Origin: Streptomyces sp. NWU339
Lineage (GTDB): Bacteria > Actinomycetota > Actinomycetes > Streptomycetales > Streptomycetaceae
Reading direction: 5' to 3'
Length of the DNA: 64,000 nt
Assembly (NCBI RefSeq): GCF_003143855.1
Contig: NZ_QFRK01000029.1
Coordinates: forward strand, 42,626 to 106,625
Shown one piece after another: positions 34,233-43,726 of this stretch; the stretch's first letter is position 1; the number at the start of each line of letters is the position of its first letter. Position numbers and translations under genes: made by a program. The notes beneath the pieces were generated by a model. That model was given only the letters and a program-made list of their open reading frames with translations, was not told the DNA's origin and ran no database searches.

Positions 34233-34772
34233 GTGTCCAGAACAAGAACCAGGACCAGGGCCGGCCCGGCCACGGACCGGCGGGCGCGCCGGGCCGAGCA
34301 CCGGGTCCACGCGGATTACACGGGCGCCGTCTACGGATCCATGCTCGCGGCCTCCGTGGTGCTCGGTGCCGGCTCGCTGGGCTCGTTCCCCCGCGCCGAG
34401 CTGGTGCTGCTGCTGTTGCTCACCGGTGTGGTGTTCTGGATCGCGCACGTGCACGCCCAGTTGTTCGGGGCACGGCTGGCACAGCGGGCTCCGGACCGCC
34501 GGATGGTGCTGCACGTGTGCCGTGACGAGTGGCCGATCGTCAAGGCCGCCTTCCCGCCGGCCGTCGCGGTGGCCGTCAGCCCGCTCCTGGGCCTGGACGT
34601 GCGGGGCGCCCTCTGGCTGGCCCTCTCCGTCGCCGTGGCCGGGCAGGTGGGCTGGTCCGTGGCCGCGGCACACCGCGCCGGTGCTTCCCGGCGGCTGATG
34701 GCCGCCACCGCGTCGGTCAATCTGCTGATCGGCCTGCTGATCGTCTCCTTCAAGATCGTCCTGAAGCACTGA
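34233..34772 (+). CDS. Small integral membrane protein
   Basis: The 179-residue protein has an arginine-rich N-terminus, two hydrophobic segments (YGSMLAASVVLGAGSLG and LVLLLLLTGVVFWIAHVHAQ), a charged loop with HVCRDEWPIVKAAFPP, and two more at the C-terminus. It is widespread in Streptomyces as an uncharacterised membrane protein. It is likely to be in an operon with the exporter upstream. Confidence 0.75.
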   Translation: MSRTRTRTRAGPATDRRARRAEHRVHADYTGAVYGSMLAASVVLGAGSLGSFPRAELVLLLLLTGVVFWIAHVHAQLFGARLAQRAPDRRMVLHVCRDEWPIVKAAFPPAVAVAVSPLLGLDVRGALWLALSVAVAGQVGWSVAAAHRAGASRRLMAATASVNLLIGLLIVSFKIVLKH

Positions 34773-34811
34773 GACGCATGGCCCGGAGTGCCGACCACCG
34801 GACGAAGGGCC

Positions 34812-34870
34812 GTCTGTCACCGGGTGCCGGGATCACCCGCGGTGGGTGATCCCGGCACCCGGTGACAGAC
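34812..34870. terminator. Perfect 27-base-pair hairpin
   Basis: Positions 34812-34838 and 34844-34870 are exact reverse complements, separated by five bases (GCGGT). The left arm begins GTCTGTCACCGGGTGCC. It has no T-tract, so it may be a terminator for the exporter operon or a protected mRNA structure. It lies ~40 bases after the stop. Confidence 0.85.
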
Positions 34871-35004
34871 GTGACCCTGGATCGGTCAGGCCCTCGCACA
34901 CACCGCCCGTCACACACCGTTCATCACATCGCCCGTCACACCACCCTTCACACCGCCCCGTCGGCGCATCCGGAAGCGACCGGCCGATCACGCGAGGAGG
35001 AACC

Positions 35005-35664
35005 ATGTCCATGCCGCGTGGTCCGGCATCGCACACCGGGTCGGAACGCCGTCCCGACCGAGTGCCCTTCGATCCGATGGGCGACCCCACCTACGCACTC
35101 GCGCGGCTCGGCCGCTCATGGACCTGGCTCCTGGGCTCGGCCGTCACGACGCTGGTGCCGGGCATCCTGGTACTGGTCTGGCCGGAGGCGACCCTGCACG
35201 TCCTGGCCGTCCTCGTCGGCCTGTACCTCCTGGTGACCGGGGCGTTCCGTTTCGTGGCCGTCTTCGCGCGGGAGGGGCACGAACGGCTCCCGGGGCTGCT
35301 CCTGGCCGTGCTGTACGTCCTGACCGGGGTGTTGTGCCTGCGGAACCCGCTGCAGACGATCACCGCGCTCTCCCTGATCGTCGGGGTGCTCTGGCTCCTC
35401 TCCGGCCTCCTCACCCTCTACACGGCCCTCGCCGCCCAGGACCTGCCGCACCGTGGCGTCGTCCTGGGCACGGCCGTACTCGCCATCGTCGCGGGGATCG
35501 TGGTCCTCGCCCTGCCGACCGAATCGGCCCGCGCCCTGACCCGGTTGCTCGGCCTGTGGCTCGTCCTGCTCGGCCTGGCCGAGGTGGTGGTCGCCTTCGC
35601 CTGGCGGGCCGCGCTCCGAAAGTCGCACTCCACGGGGCCGCACACACCCGGCCCGGCAGCCTGA
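35005..35664 (+). CDS. HdeD-family (DUF308) membrane protein
   Basis: The 219-residue protein has six hydrophobic segments arranged as three hairpins, the HdeD/DUF308 pattern. PGILVLVWPEATLHVLAVLV and LTGVLCLRNPLQTITALSLI show the repeated Gly-(2-4)-W/RNP-x-T motif. Family members are linked to acid or envelope stress in enteric bacteria; here the role is inferred only. The ATG is preceded by GGAGGAACC. Confidence 0.85.
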   Translation: MSMPRGPASHTGSERRPDRVPFDPMGDPTYALARLGRSWTWLLGSAVTTLVPGILVLVWPEATLHVLAVLVGLYLLVTGAFRFVAVFAREGHERLPGLLLAVLYVLTGVLCLRNPLQTITALSLIVGVLWLLSGLLTLYTALAAQDLPHRGVVLGTAVLAIVAGIVVLALPTESARALTRLLGLWLVLLGLAEVVVAFAWRAALRKSHSTGPHTPGPAA

Positions 35665-35691
35665 CACCGCGACCGCCGCGGAGGAGCACCC

Positions 35692-37029
35692 ATGAACCCG
35701 GCCACGACCCCGGGCCCGCCCGACTCCGACGGGACCGCGCACCCGAAGCGCGCTTTCACCGCCGGCGAACGAGCGGAGCACGAACGGCTGCGCCGTCACG
35801 CGGCGGTGCGACACCGGCGGGGACGCGTGGCGGGCTCCTCGGTCCTCCTGCTGCTGGCCTTGCTGCTCGCTCCCCTGGCCGTCGTCGCGGCCTGGGTCCA
35901 GGACACGGTCTCCGACACCGACAGGTACGTGGCGACGGTCGCACCGCTGGCGTCCGATCCGGCCGTGCAGGAGGTCGTGACCGACCGGCTCACGGACCGC
36001 GTGCTGGAGAACGTGGACGTCTCGGCGGTGACGGGCTCGCTCGCCAAGACCCTCCAGGACGCCGGGGCGCCGCCCCGCGTCGTGGCGGGGGCCGAGTCCC
36101 TCACGGGTCCGCTGCAGAACGAGGTCAGGACGGTCGTGCACCGCACTGTCAGCCGCGTGATCACCGGCGACGCCTTCCAGCAGGTGTGGGAGGGCGCCAA
36201 CCGGCGGGCGCACGCCGCGGTGGTGGCCATGCTCACCGGTGACAGCACGGGTGCCGTGCGCGCCCAGGGCGACACCGTTCAGCTGGATGTGGGAAAGGTC
36301 GTCGACCAGGTGCGGGAGCGGCTCGTCGACGCGGGCTTCGACAAGGCGGCAGCCATCCCGGACACCGACCGGACGATCACACTGTTCCAGACCGAGCAAC
36401 TGGGCAAGGCACAGGACATGATGCGGCTGCTGGACGTCCTCGGCGTCTGGCTGCCCGTCCTGAGCGTGGTACTCGCCGCGCTCGCCGTGTGGACCGCCCC
36501 GGCACACCGCGTGATGCTGATGATCACCGCGACGGGTGTCGGCGTGATGATGGTGGTGCTGCTCGTCGCACTGGCCGTGGCCCGACGGGTCTACCTGGAC
36601 TCGGTTCCACCCGCGACGCTGCCGCCCGGCGCAGCGGCGGCGATCTACGACACGTTCGTCGTCTTCCTGCGTGACGGCACGCGCACCCTGCTGGTCGTCT
36701 CGGTGATCACGGCGCTGGTGGCGTACCTGTACGGTCCCGGACGCCCGGCCCGCGCCGTCCGCACGACGGCGCAACGGGGCGCGACGGCCGCCGGCCGGGC
36801 GCTGCTCCGCGCCGGAGTGCGCACCGGGACCGCCGGACGCTGGCTGGCGGACCATCGGGCGTGGACCACCGGCGGCGTCTTCGCGGCCGGGGCGCTGGCG
36901 CTGGTGCTCTGGAACCACCCCACGGTCGGAGCAGTGGTGCTCGTTCTCGGCGTCGTCCTGGCCGTCCTGGTGGTCCTGGCGATCCTCGCGGCCGCCGCTC
37001 CCCGTGCCCACGGGGAGTCCGGCGCCTGA
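35692..37029 (+). CDS. Conserved Streptomyces membrane protein
   Basis: The 445-residue protein has a basic N-terminus and a first membrane helix near residue 50. A ~160-residue extracytoplasmic domain follows (VATVAPLASDPAVQEVVTDR, VDVSAVTGSLAKTLQDAG), then four more helices and a short tail. It resembles a common actinobacterial family of unknown function. It lies 27 bases after the HdeD gene, so it is probably the same operon. Confidence 0.8.
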   Translation: MNPATTPGPPDSDGTAHPKRAFTAGERAEHERLRRHAAVRHRRGRVAGSSVLLLLALLLAPLAVVAAWVQDTVSDTDRYVATVAPLASDPAVQEVVTDRLTDRVLENVDVSAVTGSLAKTLQDAGAPPRVVAGAESLTGPLQNEVRTVVHRTVSRVITGDAFQQVWEGANRRAHAAVVAMLTGDSTGAVRAQGDTVQLDVGKVVDQVRERLVDAGFDKAAAIPDTDRTITLFQTEQLGKAQDMMRLLDVLGVWLPVLSVVLAALAVWTAPAHRVMLMITATGVGVMMVVLLVALAVARRVYLDSVPPATLPPGAAAAIYDTFVVFLRDGTRTLLVVSVITALVAYLYGPGRPARAVRTTAQRGATAAGRALLRAGVRTGTAGRWLADHRAWTTGGVFAAGALALVLWNHPTVGAVVLVLGVVLAVLVVLAILAAAAPRAHGESGA

Positions 37030-37059
37030 TCCGAGGGCGGGAACCCGTCCGCCGACGGC

Positions 37060-37099
37060 GCCTCACCCGGTGCGCACACTCACCCGCACCGGGTGAGGC
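37060..37099 (+). terminator. Hairpin terminator
   Basis: GCCTCACCCGGTGC and GCACCGGGTGAGGC form a perfect 14-base stem with a 12-base loop, 30 bases after the preceding stop. Confidence 0.75.
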
Positions 37100-37173
37100 C
37101 GCCCGGTGCTCGCCGTGGGGACGCTGAAGGCGGCACGGAACCGCTGCCGGCGAGCGCCGAACGGAGGAGGGAC

Positions 37174-37638
37174 ATGAGCTCACAGACCTACCTGGCGTAC
37201 GACTACCCGCTGCTGAGCGCCTTCTGGACCATGCTCTGGTTCTTTCTGTTGATCATGTGGTTCATCCTGCTCTTCCGGATCATCACCGACATCTTCCGCG
37301 ACGACCGACTGAGCGGCTGGGCGAAGACCGGCTGGCTGGTGTTCTGCGTCGTCCTGCCCTTCCTGGGCGTGTTCGTCTACGTGATCGCCCGCGGCAAGAA
37401 CATGGGCCGCCGGGAGATCGCGCAGGCCCGCGCACAGCAGGAGGAGTTCAACGCCTACATCAGGGAGACCGCGGCCGGCGGCCGGCCCAGCAGCGCCGAC
37501 GAGCTCGCCAAGCTGTCCGAGATCCGCGACCGCGGCGCCCTCACGGACGAGGAGTTCCGCAGGGCGAAGGAACTGGTCCTGACCGGCCACGGCCCGGCGG
37601 AGCACTCGGGCTCCACCGCCCGCGACCCCGGTCGCTGA
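37174..37638 (+). CDS. PLDc_N/SHOCT membrane protein
   Basis: The 154-residue protein has two membrane helices (FWTMLWFFLLIMWFILLFRI and GWLVFCVVLPFLGVFVYVIA) forming a PLDc_N-type hairpin. A charged linker (NMGRREIAQARAQQEEF) leads to a C-terminal SHOCT helix pair (ELAKLSEIRDRGALTDEEFR). SHOCT domains mediate oligomerisation or membrane attachment. The ATG follows GGAGGAGGGAC. It is common beside stress-response genes of Streptomyces. Confidence 0.85.
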   Translation: MSSQTYLAYDYPLLSAFWTMLWFFLLIMWFILLFRIITDIFRDDRLSGWAKTGWLVFCVVLPFLGVFVYVIARGKNMGRREIAQARAQQEEFNAYIRETAAGGRPSSADELAKLSEIRDRGALTDEEFRRAKELVLTGHGPAEHSGSTARDPGR

Positions 37639-37744
37639 GCACCCGCGGCCCGCCACGTGTGAGGCAGCCCCGGCACGGCGCGGACGGAGTGAGGGGGCTG
37701 AGAGGACGGGGAGGACGGGGAGGACAGGGAGGGCTGAGAGGACA

Positions 37745-39187
37745 GTGCCGGCGCCGCGTGGCCGGGAGCGCGAGAAGAAGGGCCGACAGGTGGAACGGCG
37801 CAGAGGTGGCACGAGGGGACCGGGCAGGGCGGGGGCCCCGGCCGGGCCCGGAGGCGGGGCCGGACGAGCCCGCCTCGCCCTGCTCGCCCTCCTGGGAAGC
37901 ATCCTGGTGCCGCTCGTCGCCGCCGGTCTGCGGAGTGTGCTGTGGGTGCTGGTCGGCCTCGCGGGGCTCGCGCTCGCCGCCGTCGGCGTGTGGTGGGTCC
38001 TGGCCCACACGGGTGTGCTCCGTGTCCTCGGGGCGGTCCTGTCGGTGGCCGCGCCGGTCACCGTGTTCGCCCTGTACGCCGCGTTCGGCTTGCTGGGACC
38101 GGCCCTGGTGTCCCTGGCCCTGTGGGCGCTGGCCGTCACGGCGGCACGTACGGTCCCGGCACACGGTCACACCGTCTCCGAACGGGCCGAACAGGCTGAA
38201 CGGACTCTCGTCAAGGAACCCCACGCCCCCTGGATCCTCATGAATCCGCGCTCCGGCGGTGGCAAGGTGGGCCGTTTCCAGCTGGCGGAGAAGGCCCGGG
38301 CGGCGGGCTGCCGGGTGGTCCTGCTCGACGCGGGCCAGGACGTCGTCGAGCTGGCCCGGCAGGCCGTCGCCGAGGGAGCCGACCTGCTGGCGGTGGCGGG
38401 AGGCGACGGCACCCAGGCCCTGGTGGCCGAGGTCGCGGCGCACCACGACCTGCCGTTCGTGGTGATCCCCGCGGGCACCCGCAACCACTTCGCCCTCGAC
38501 CTCGGCCTCGACCGCGACGATCCGGCCGCGGCCCTGCGGGCCCTGACGGACGGCGTCGAACTCCGCGTCGACCTCGGGTACGCCGCGGACCGGGTCTTCG
38601 TCAACAACGCCTCGTTCGGGACGTACGCGTCCGTCGTCACCGACCCCGCGTACCGGGACGCCAAGACCCGCACGACCCTGCGCGCCCTTCCCGGCCTCCT
38701 CACCGGCGAGGAGGCGCTCAGGCTGCGGGCACGGGCCGGCCGAACGCGCGTCGACGGGCTCCAGGCCCTGCTCGTCAGCAACAACCCCTACGGACGTGCC
38801 GTGGACGCGGCCCGTCCGGGGCGCAGGGAGCGGCTGGACTCGGGGCTCCTCGGCCTGGTGTGCGTGCGGGTCGGCAGCACCGCCGAGGCGGCGCGCATCG
38901 TGCGCGGTCCGCGCTCCGGGGGGCTCGTCCGGCTGACCGCCGAAGAAGTCGTCGTCGAGGCCGGCACGGACACCCTCCCGGTCGGCATCGACGGAGAACA
39001 CGTCGTCCTGCCGTCCCCCGTGGTGTGCCGCAGCGCGCCCGGTGCGCTCCGGGTCCGCGTGCCGCGCCACCGCCCTCACCCGCTGCGGGGCAGCGGGGCG
39101 GCGGCCGACTGGCCGCGCGTGGCACGGTTGGCGCTGGGCCGTCCGGTCCCGGACCGGTGGACGGCTCGGCCGGGGTCACGGCGGTGA
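37745..39187 (+). CDS. Diacylglycerol kinase-like lipid kinase
   Basis: The 480-residue protein has a ~150-residue N-terminus with three or four membrane helices and then a DAGK catalytic domain: PWILMNPRSGGGKVGRFQ, LLAVAGGDGTQALVAEVA with the GGDGT nucleotide motif, VVIPAGTRNHFALDLGL, and FVNNASFGTYASV. It probably phosphorylates diacylglycerol or a related lipid at the membrane. The GTG start is preceded by an unusual run of GGAGGAC repeats at 37700-37745 that supplies several potential ribosome binding sites. Confidence 0.85.
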   Translation: MPAPRGREREKKGRQVERRRGGTRGPGRAGAPAGPGGGAGRARLALLALLGSILVPLVAAGLRSVLWVLVGLAGLALAAVGVWWVLAHTGVLRVLGAVLSVAAPVTVFALYAAFGLLGPALVSLALWALAVTAARTVPAHGHTVSERAEQAERTLVKEPHAPWILMNPRSGGGKVGRFQLAEKARAAGCRVVLLDAGQDVVELARQAVAEGADLLAVAGGDGTQALVAEVAAHHDLPFVVIPAGTRNHFALDLGLDRDDPAAALRALTDGVELRVDLGYAADRVFVNNASFGTYASVVTDPAYRDAKTRTTLRALPGLLTGEEALRLRARAGRTRVDGLQALLVSNNPYGRAVDAARPGRRERLDSGLLGLVCVRVGSTAEAARIVRGPRSGGLVRLTAEEVVVEAGTDTLPVGIDGEHVVLPSPVVCRSAPGALRVRVPRHRPHPLRGSGAAADWPRVARLALGRPVPDRWTARPGSRR

Positions 39188-39263
39188 TCGCCGTTTCGTC
39201 CGGCGGTTCTCCGGGGCCGCCCACCGGCGCCCGTGCGCGGCCCCCCGCCCGCCGGAACAGCGG

Positions 39264-39292
39264 CGGCTCCCCGCCGAGGACGGCGGGGAGCC
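39264..39292. terminator. Bidirectional hairpin terminator
   Basis: GGCTCCCCGCCG and GGCGGGGAGCC pair around AGGACG between convergent genes. Confidence 0.75.
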
Positions 39293-39320
39293 CGGACCAC
39301 CGGGTGGCGGTCCGCGACGG

Positions 39321-40781
39321 CTACCGGGACGCGACCGCTTCCTCGGCGCTTCTCGGGCGCCTCCGCTCCCGGACCACCGAGATCGCGATCACCAGCGCGG
39401 CCACGAGCACGGAGAGCACCACCTGGCTCCGTCCGCCGCCCTCCCTGTCGTCGGTGAGCATGTAGACGAGCACGAACGAGATCATCCCGATCGTCACCCA
39501 CGTCAGATACGGGAACAGCCACATCTTGACGACGAGCTTCTCCGGGTTCTCGCGCAGGATGATGCCCCGCATCCGCAACTGCGAGAAGCAGATGACCAGC
39601 CACACGAAGAGCGCGACCGCGCCCGAGGAGTTCAGCAGGAACTGGAACACCGTGTCCGGCCACAGGTAGTTGAAGGCGACCGCCACGAAGCCGAAGGCCA
39701 CGGAGGCCAGGATCGCGGCCTGCGGGACACCTCGCGCGTTCGTCCGTACGAAGGACTGCGGGGCGTCGCCGCGCTCGCCCAGGGAGAAGGCCATCCGGGA
39801 GGCGGTGTAGAGGCCGGAGTTGAGGCAGGACAGCACGGCGGTCAGCACGATGAAGTTCATGATCTCGCCGGCGTGCGGGATGCCGATGGAGTTCAGGGCC
39901 GCGACGTACGACCCCTTCTCCTGGATCGCGGGGTCGTTCCACGGCAGCAGGGAGACCACGACGAGGATCGAGCCGACGTAGAAGAGGCCGACCCGCCAGA
40001 TCACGCTCCTGGTGGCCTTCGCGACCGCCCGCTGCGCGTTCGGGGACTCGGCGGCGGCGAGGGTGACGATCTCGCTGCCCATGAAGGAGAAGACGACCAG
40101 CAGGATGCCGGTGAGGATCGCTCCGGGCCCGTGCGGCAGGAAGCCGCCGTGTTCGGTGAGGTTGGCGAAGCCCGTCACGGCGTTGTCGGAGCCGGGCAGC
40201 ACACCGAAGATCGCCAGGCCGCCGAGGACGATGAAGCCCGCGATGGCGACGACCTTGATGCCCGCGAACCAGAACTCGAACTCGCCGAAGGAACCGACCG
40301 AGAGCAGGTTCGTGGCCGTGAGGACCACCATCACGATCAGCGCCCAGGCCCACTGCGGTACGGCCGGCACCCACCCTTCCAGGATCACGGCGGCCGCGGT
40401 CGCCTCCACGGCGAGTACGACGACCCAGAAGAACCAGTACAGCCAGCCGATCGAGAACCCGGCCCAGCGGCCCAGCGCCCGGTCCGCGTAGGCGGAGAAG
40501 GAGCCGGAGCTCGGGTTGGCCGCGGCCATCTCGCCGAGCATCCGCATCACCAGGACGACCAGGGCCCCGACCAGCGCGTACGACAGCAGGATGCCGGGCC
40601 CGGCGGCGGCGATACCGGAGGCGGAGCCCACGAAGAGGCCGGCGCCGATCACACCGCCGATGGCGATCATGGACAGGTGGCGGTTCTTGAGCCCGGCCTT
40701 CAGCCCCGACTGCTCCGGGGGCTGACCGCCGACCGGTGGAGTGGTGGCCGTGGCCAGGGAGTCAGGGGCGCGTGCAGTCAT
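39321..40781 (-). CDS. APC-family amino acid permease
   Basis: The 486-residue protein has 12 membrane segments. The amino acid transporter signature is present: SMIAIGGVIGAGLFVGSAS in helix 1, MRMLGEMAAANPSSGSFSAY, and FSFMGSEIVTLAAAESPNAQ in helix 6. It resembles GabP/AnsP-type proton symporters. Because the PucR regulator lies directly upstream on the same strand, a substrate such as GABA or another nitrogen source is plausible, but not shown. Confidence 0.9.
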   Translation of the reverse strand: MTARAPDSLATATTPPVGGQPPEQSGLKAGLKNRHLSMIAIGGVIGAGLFVGSASGIAAAGPGILLSYALVGALVVLVMRMLGEMAAANPSSGSFSAYADRALGRWAGFSIGWLYWFFWVVVLAVEATAAAVILEGWVPAVPQWAWALIVMVVLTATNLLSVGSFGEFEFWFAGIKVVAIAGFIVLGGLAIFGVLPGSDNAVTGFANLTEHGGFLPHGPGAILTGILLVVFSFMGSEIVTLAAAESPNAQRAVAKATRSVIWRVGLFYVGSILVVVSLLPWNDPAIQEKGSYVAALNSIGIPHAGEIMNFIVLTAVLSCLNSGLYTASRMAFSLGERGDAPQSFVRTNARGVPQAAILASVAFGFVAVAFNYLWPDTVFQFLLNSSGAVALFVWLVICFSQLRMRGIILRENPEKLVVKMWLFPYLTWVTIGMISFVLVYMLTDDREGGGRSQVVLSVLVAALVIAISVVRERRRPRSAEEAVASR

Positions 40782-41192
40782 GTCGACATCCGTCCAAAGT
40801 GGGGTTGGGGAGTCCTGCGGGAGTGGCTGCCGTGTTCACCGGGCCACCGGTCGCCGATCACCGGCGATCCGGATCTCCGGATACCCCGTGATCGGCGGGG
40901 GCGAGCAGGCCGGTTCGGCAGTGGGTCGGTCATGACCCTGGAAATTCTCGAAAGCGTTCACCATGTGGGGGGTTGTGTTCGGTATTCGGATACGCGCCGA
41001 TGATGAGGTCGTCATCGCACGTCGGTGCTGTGCTCCGTCTCCTCGTGAGAGGCGGTGCGAAAGGCGGTCCACATCACTTGCGGGGATGAATTCGCGCTAG
41101 CGTATGAGGGGCCGTGAGCCGATGTGTTTGTGCGGCTCGACGAATCCGCCTCCGATCGGCTGTCCGGCCGGCCAATGCGGAAGGAAGCGGGA
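40782..41192. other. Upstream region of permease with nested inverted repeats
   Basis: CGCCGATCAC (40852-40861) pairs with GTGATCGGCG (40888-40897), and ATCCGG/CCGGAT is nested inside. These could be operators for the neighbouring PucR protein or a leader structure. No gene is seen. Confidence 0.5.
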
Positions 41193-42833
41193 TCAGGTGG
41201 CGGGCGGCGGCAGCCGCAGCTGGAGCATGGCGAGCAGACGCTGGTCAGGACGGCTCAGTTCGAGACCGGTCAGCTCCTCGGCCCGGCGAATGCGGTAGCG
41301 CAGCGTGTTGGGGTGCACATACAGCTGGGCGGCGGCGGCCCGTACGTCGCCGAAGGAATTCAGATAGGTCAGAACGGTCTCCGCCAGGCGGCCCTGGTTC
41401 CGGCTGTCGTGCTCGAGGAGGGCGGTCAGCCGTGGGTCCCGTATCTCGGGGTGGGTGGAAAGCAGCGTCAGCAGTTCACTGACCAGTACTTCCGCCTGGA
41501 TGTCCGGCAGCGCGGCGACCGCGGTGGGGACGTCGGTCCCCAGCATGGCGTCGAGGATGCGGTCGGCCTCCCGGCGTGACTCCGGGACGTCCCCGAGTCC
41601 GGACACCACGCAACCGACCGAGCCGCGCAGGGGCAGGTCCAGGTGGCGGCGTGCGGCGTCGGTGATCTCCTGGCCCCAGCCGCGCAGCGTGTCCACGTCG
41701 ATGCTGCGCGGCAACTGGGGCAGGAGCACGTAGAGGCGGGAACCGACCTGCGTGACCAGCGCACTCCGGTGCCGGGCGGCCATGTGCACGGAGACCAGGT
41801 TGGTGACCTCGACATGGGTCAACTCCGGGGCGGCGACGACGTCCGCGGTCTCGTACGAGAAGCCCAGGACGGCGGCCGGACGGGTCGCGTCGAATCCCAG
41901 GTGGGTGGCCAGCGGCTGGGGCCCGGTGCTCCCGTCCAGCAGTCCGGCCAGCAGGGTCCGGGTGAACGTCAGTCCTTCCGAAAGCTCCCGGCGGCGGCGC
42001 ACCAGGTGGAGCGCGGCGACCCGGGCCGCACCCAGCAGTGCCTGGTCCGAGCGTTCGGACAGCGGCGTCGAGCCCTCCTGCACCCAGATGGTCCCCAGTT
42101 GCCGGCCCCCGGACCGCACGGCCACCGCGAGCCGGCGACGGATCCCCAGCTCGGGGTGGCTGTCGATGCTGATCACCTCGTCGCTGGAGTGCAGGTCCTG
42201 GAACACGCCCCACTCGCGCAGCTTCGCCAGATACGGCTCCGGTCCCTGCCAGCCGAGGATGGAGCGCCGCCGCAGGTCGTCGATCTCGTCGGAGTCGGTG
42301 GAGCGGGAGTACGCCAGCACCCGGTGGGCGGCGTCCTCGATGCTGACGATGCCGCTGGTGAGGATGGCGGTGGTCTGGGCGAGCGAGAACAGGTCGCCCT
42401 CCTCGGCCCCTTCGCCCGGGCGGCCCGGCGGCACGTCGTCGAGGGCGGCGCGGGCCAGCGTGTTCACCTGTTCCCAGCGTGCTTCGCTGCGCAACGAGAG
42501 CAGGGCGACCCCGGCCTCGGCGGCGGTCTCGCTGAGGGCCGCGGCCTGGCCGGGGCCGTCCAGTTTGACCACGACGCCGGCGGCTCCGTCGCGCCCGGCG
42601 GCCCGCAGCGCGGGATAAGCGGCTCGGCCACGGGCACCGATGACGAGAACCAGCTCGCCCGGCCGGGTGGTCGGCGGGTCCTCGGGGTCGAGCAGGGCGA
42701 CGCCGCGGATCTCGACGTCCAGTCCGGCGGGAGCGGCCTGCACCTCCAGCAGCGAATCACCCAGTGCCATCAGCAACTCACGCAGGCTGATGCTCGTTGT
42801 GAGCGGAGGTACCGCGTCCGAATCTATGATCAT
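41193..42833 (-). CDS. PucR-family transcriptional regulator
   Basis: The 546-residue protein has an N-terminal PucR sensor domain (SLRELLMALGDSLLEVQAAP, GVALLDPEDP) and a central GGDEF-like/GAF region. The C-terminal PucR helix-turn-helix contains FGDVRAAAAQLYVHPNTLRY, RIRRAEELTG. Such regulators control purine, GABA or amino acid use. It lies 410 bases upstream of the permease on the same strand. The start MIIDSDAVPP was preferred over a longer non-family extension. Confidence 0.9.
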   Translation of the reverse strand: MIIDSDAVPPLTTSISLRELLMALGDSLLEVQAAPAGLDVEIRGVALLDPEDPPTTRPGELVLVIGARGRAAYPALRAAGRDGAAGVVVKLDGPGQAAALSETAAEAGVALLSLRSEARWEQVNTLARAALDDVPPGRPGEGAEEGDLFSLAQTTAILTSGIVSIEDAAHRVLAYSRSTDSDEIDDLRRRSILGWQGPEPYLAKLREWGVFQDLHSSDEVISIDSHPELGIRRRLAVAVRSGGRQLGTIWVQEGSTPLSERSDQALLGAARVAALHLVRRRRELSEGLTFTRTLLAGLLDGSTGPQPLATHLGFDATRPAAVLGFSYETADVVAAPELTHVEVTNLVSVHMAARHRSALVTQVGSRLYVLLPQLPRSIDVDTLRGWGQEITDAARRHLDLPLRGSVGCVVSGLGDVPESRREADRILDAMLGTDVPTAVAALPDIQAEVLVSELLTLLSTHPEIRDPRLTALLEHDSRNQGRLAETVLTYLNSFGDVRAAAAQLYVHPNTLRYRIRRAEELTGLELSRPDQRLLAMLQLRLPPPAT

Positions 42834-43055
42834 CGCCTCTGCCGGGGCCGTGCCGAGCGCGATGCTATCCGCTCGGCGACGGGGACCTTGGGAGGTATGG
42901 GACGGGGACCGTGGGGGGTATGTGTGGACCGCGGCGCGTGCGACGGCACGATGTCTTTCGAGCTGGAGTATGAACACGGGACTCGTAGGGCTTGGTCAGG
43001 CCGTTCACCGCGTCCGTCCGAGCATGAGCGATGCGGGCTGACTGCACCGACTCGT

Positions 43056-43109
43056 GTGCCCCGGGGCCTTGCTGTCGTCACCCTGCCTCCAGCAAGGCGG
43101 CCGGGGCAC
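43056..43109. terminator. Long interrupted hairpin
   Basis: GTGCCCCGG/CCGGGGCAC encloses CCTTGCTG/CAGCAAGG. It lies 11 bases after the stop of the CBS gene on the minus strand. Confidence 0.7.
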
Positions 43110-43119
43110 GGGCTGAGGC

Positions 43120-43536
43120 TCAGCCGGTGGAGAGAGCCTGGAGCAGGTCACCGACCTCGGGATCCGGCAGCGAGCGGGCGACGTCGGCCTGCGCGACCAT
43201 GCCGACCAGGTCGTGCCCGTCGATCACCGGCAGGCGTCGCACCTTGTGCTGGATCATCGTGCGCAGGATCTCTTCCGCGTCGTCGTCCGCGCCTATGGTC
43301 ACGGCCTCGCCCTGCGCGAGGTCGCCGGCCGGGCAGGTGGCGGGGTCCTTGCCCGCGCCGAGGACCTTCACCACGATGTCCCGGTCGGTCAGCACGCCCT
43401 TGAGTTTGTTGTCGGTGCCGCAGATCGGCAGAGCACCGACTCCGAGGTCCTTCATCTTGCGGGCCGCGTCCAGCGCCGTCTCCTCGGCGCCGATGCACTC
43501 GGCGCCGCCGGTCATGATGTCCCGGGCTGTCGTCAT
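43120..43536 (-). CDS. CBS-domain pair protein
   Basis: The 138-residue protein consists of two CBS motifs: MTTARDIMTGGAECIGAEET to LTDRDIVVKVLG, and QGEAVTIGADDDAEEILRTM to MVAQADVARSLPD. Stand-alone CBS pairs bind adenosine nucleotides or S-adenosylmethionine and report energy status. The start at 43536 has AAAGGATC upstream. Confidence 0.9.
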   Translation of the reverse strand: MTTARDIMTGGAECIGAEETALDAARKMKDLGVGALPICGTDNKLKGVLTDRDIVVKVLGAGKDPATCPAGDLAQGEAVTIGADDDAEEILRTMIQHKVRRLPVIDGHDLVGMVAQADVARSLPDPEVGDLLQALSTG

Positions 43537-43726
43537 GGTGATCGTGATCCTTTCCCTCGTATGGGCGGCAGGTTCGTGGTGCCGTCCGGCAACGCCGCCG
43601 CAAGGACGTGGGGTTCCCGCGGAACACAAGCCATAACGGGGCTCCGAACGGGCTCCTCGGCCACGGCAGGACTCGTTGAACGCTCAGGTCAGTCGTGCCC
43701 GCAAGCCCGGGAGCCGGCCGGGACGC

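Noticed and set aside
31501..34245. 914-codon open frame on the minus strand
   Set aside because: Only its last 278 codons are a real gene (MBL hydrolase). The rest is antisense to the MFS exporter and is open only because of high GC.
39042..41003. 653-codon open frame on the plus strand
   Set aside because: Antisense to the amino acid permease, His/Asp/Gln-rich shadow translation.
41643..43403. 586-codon open frame on the plus strand
   Set aside because: Antisense to pucR and the CBS gene, without similarity to any family.
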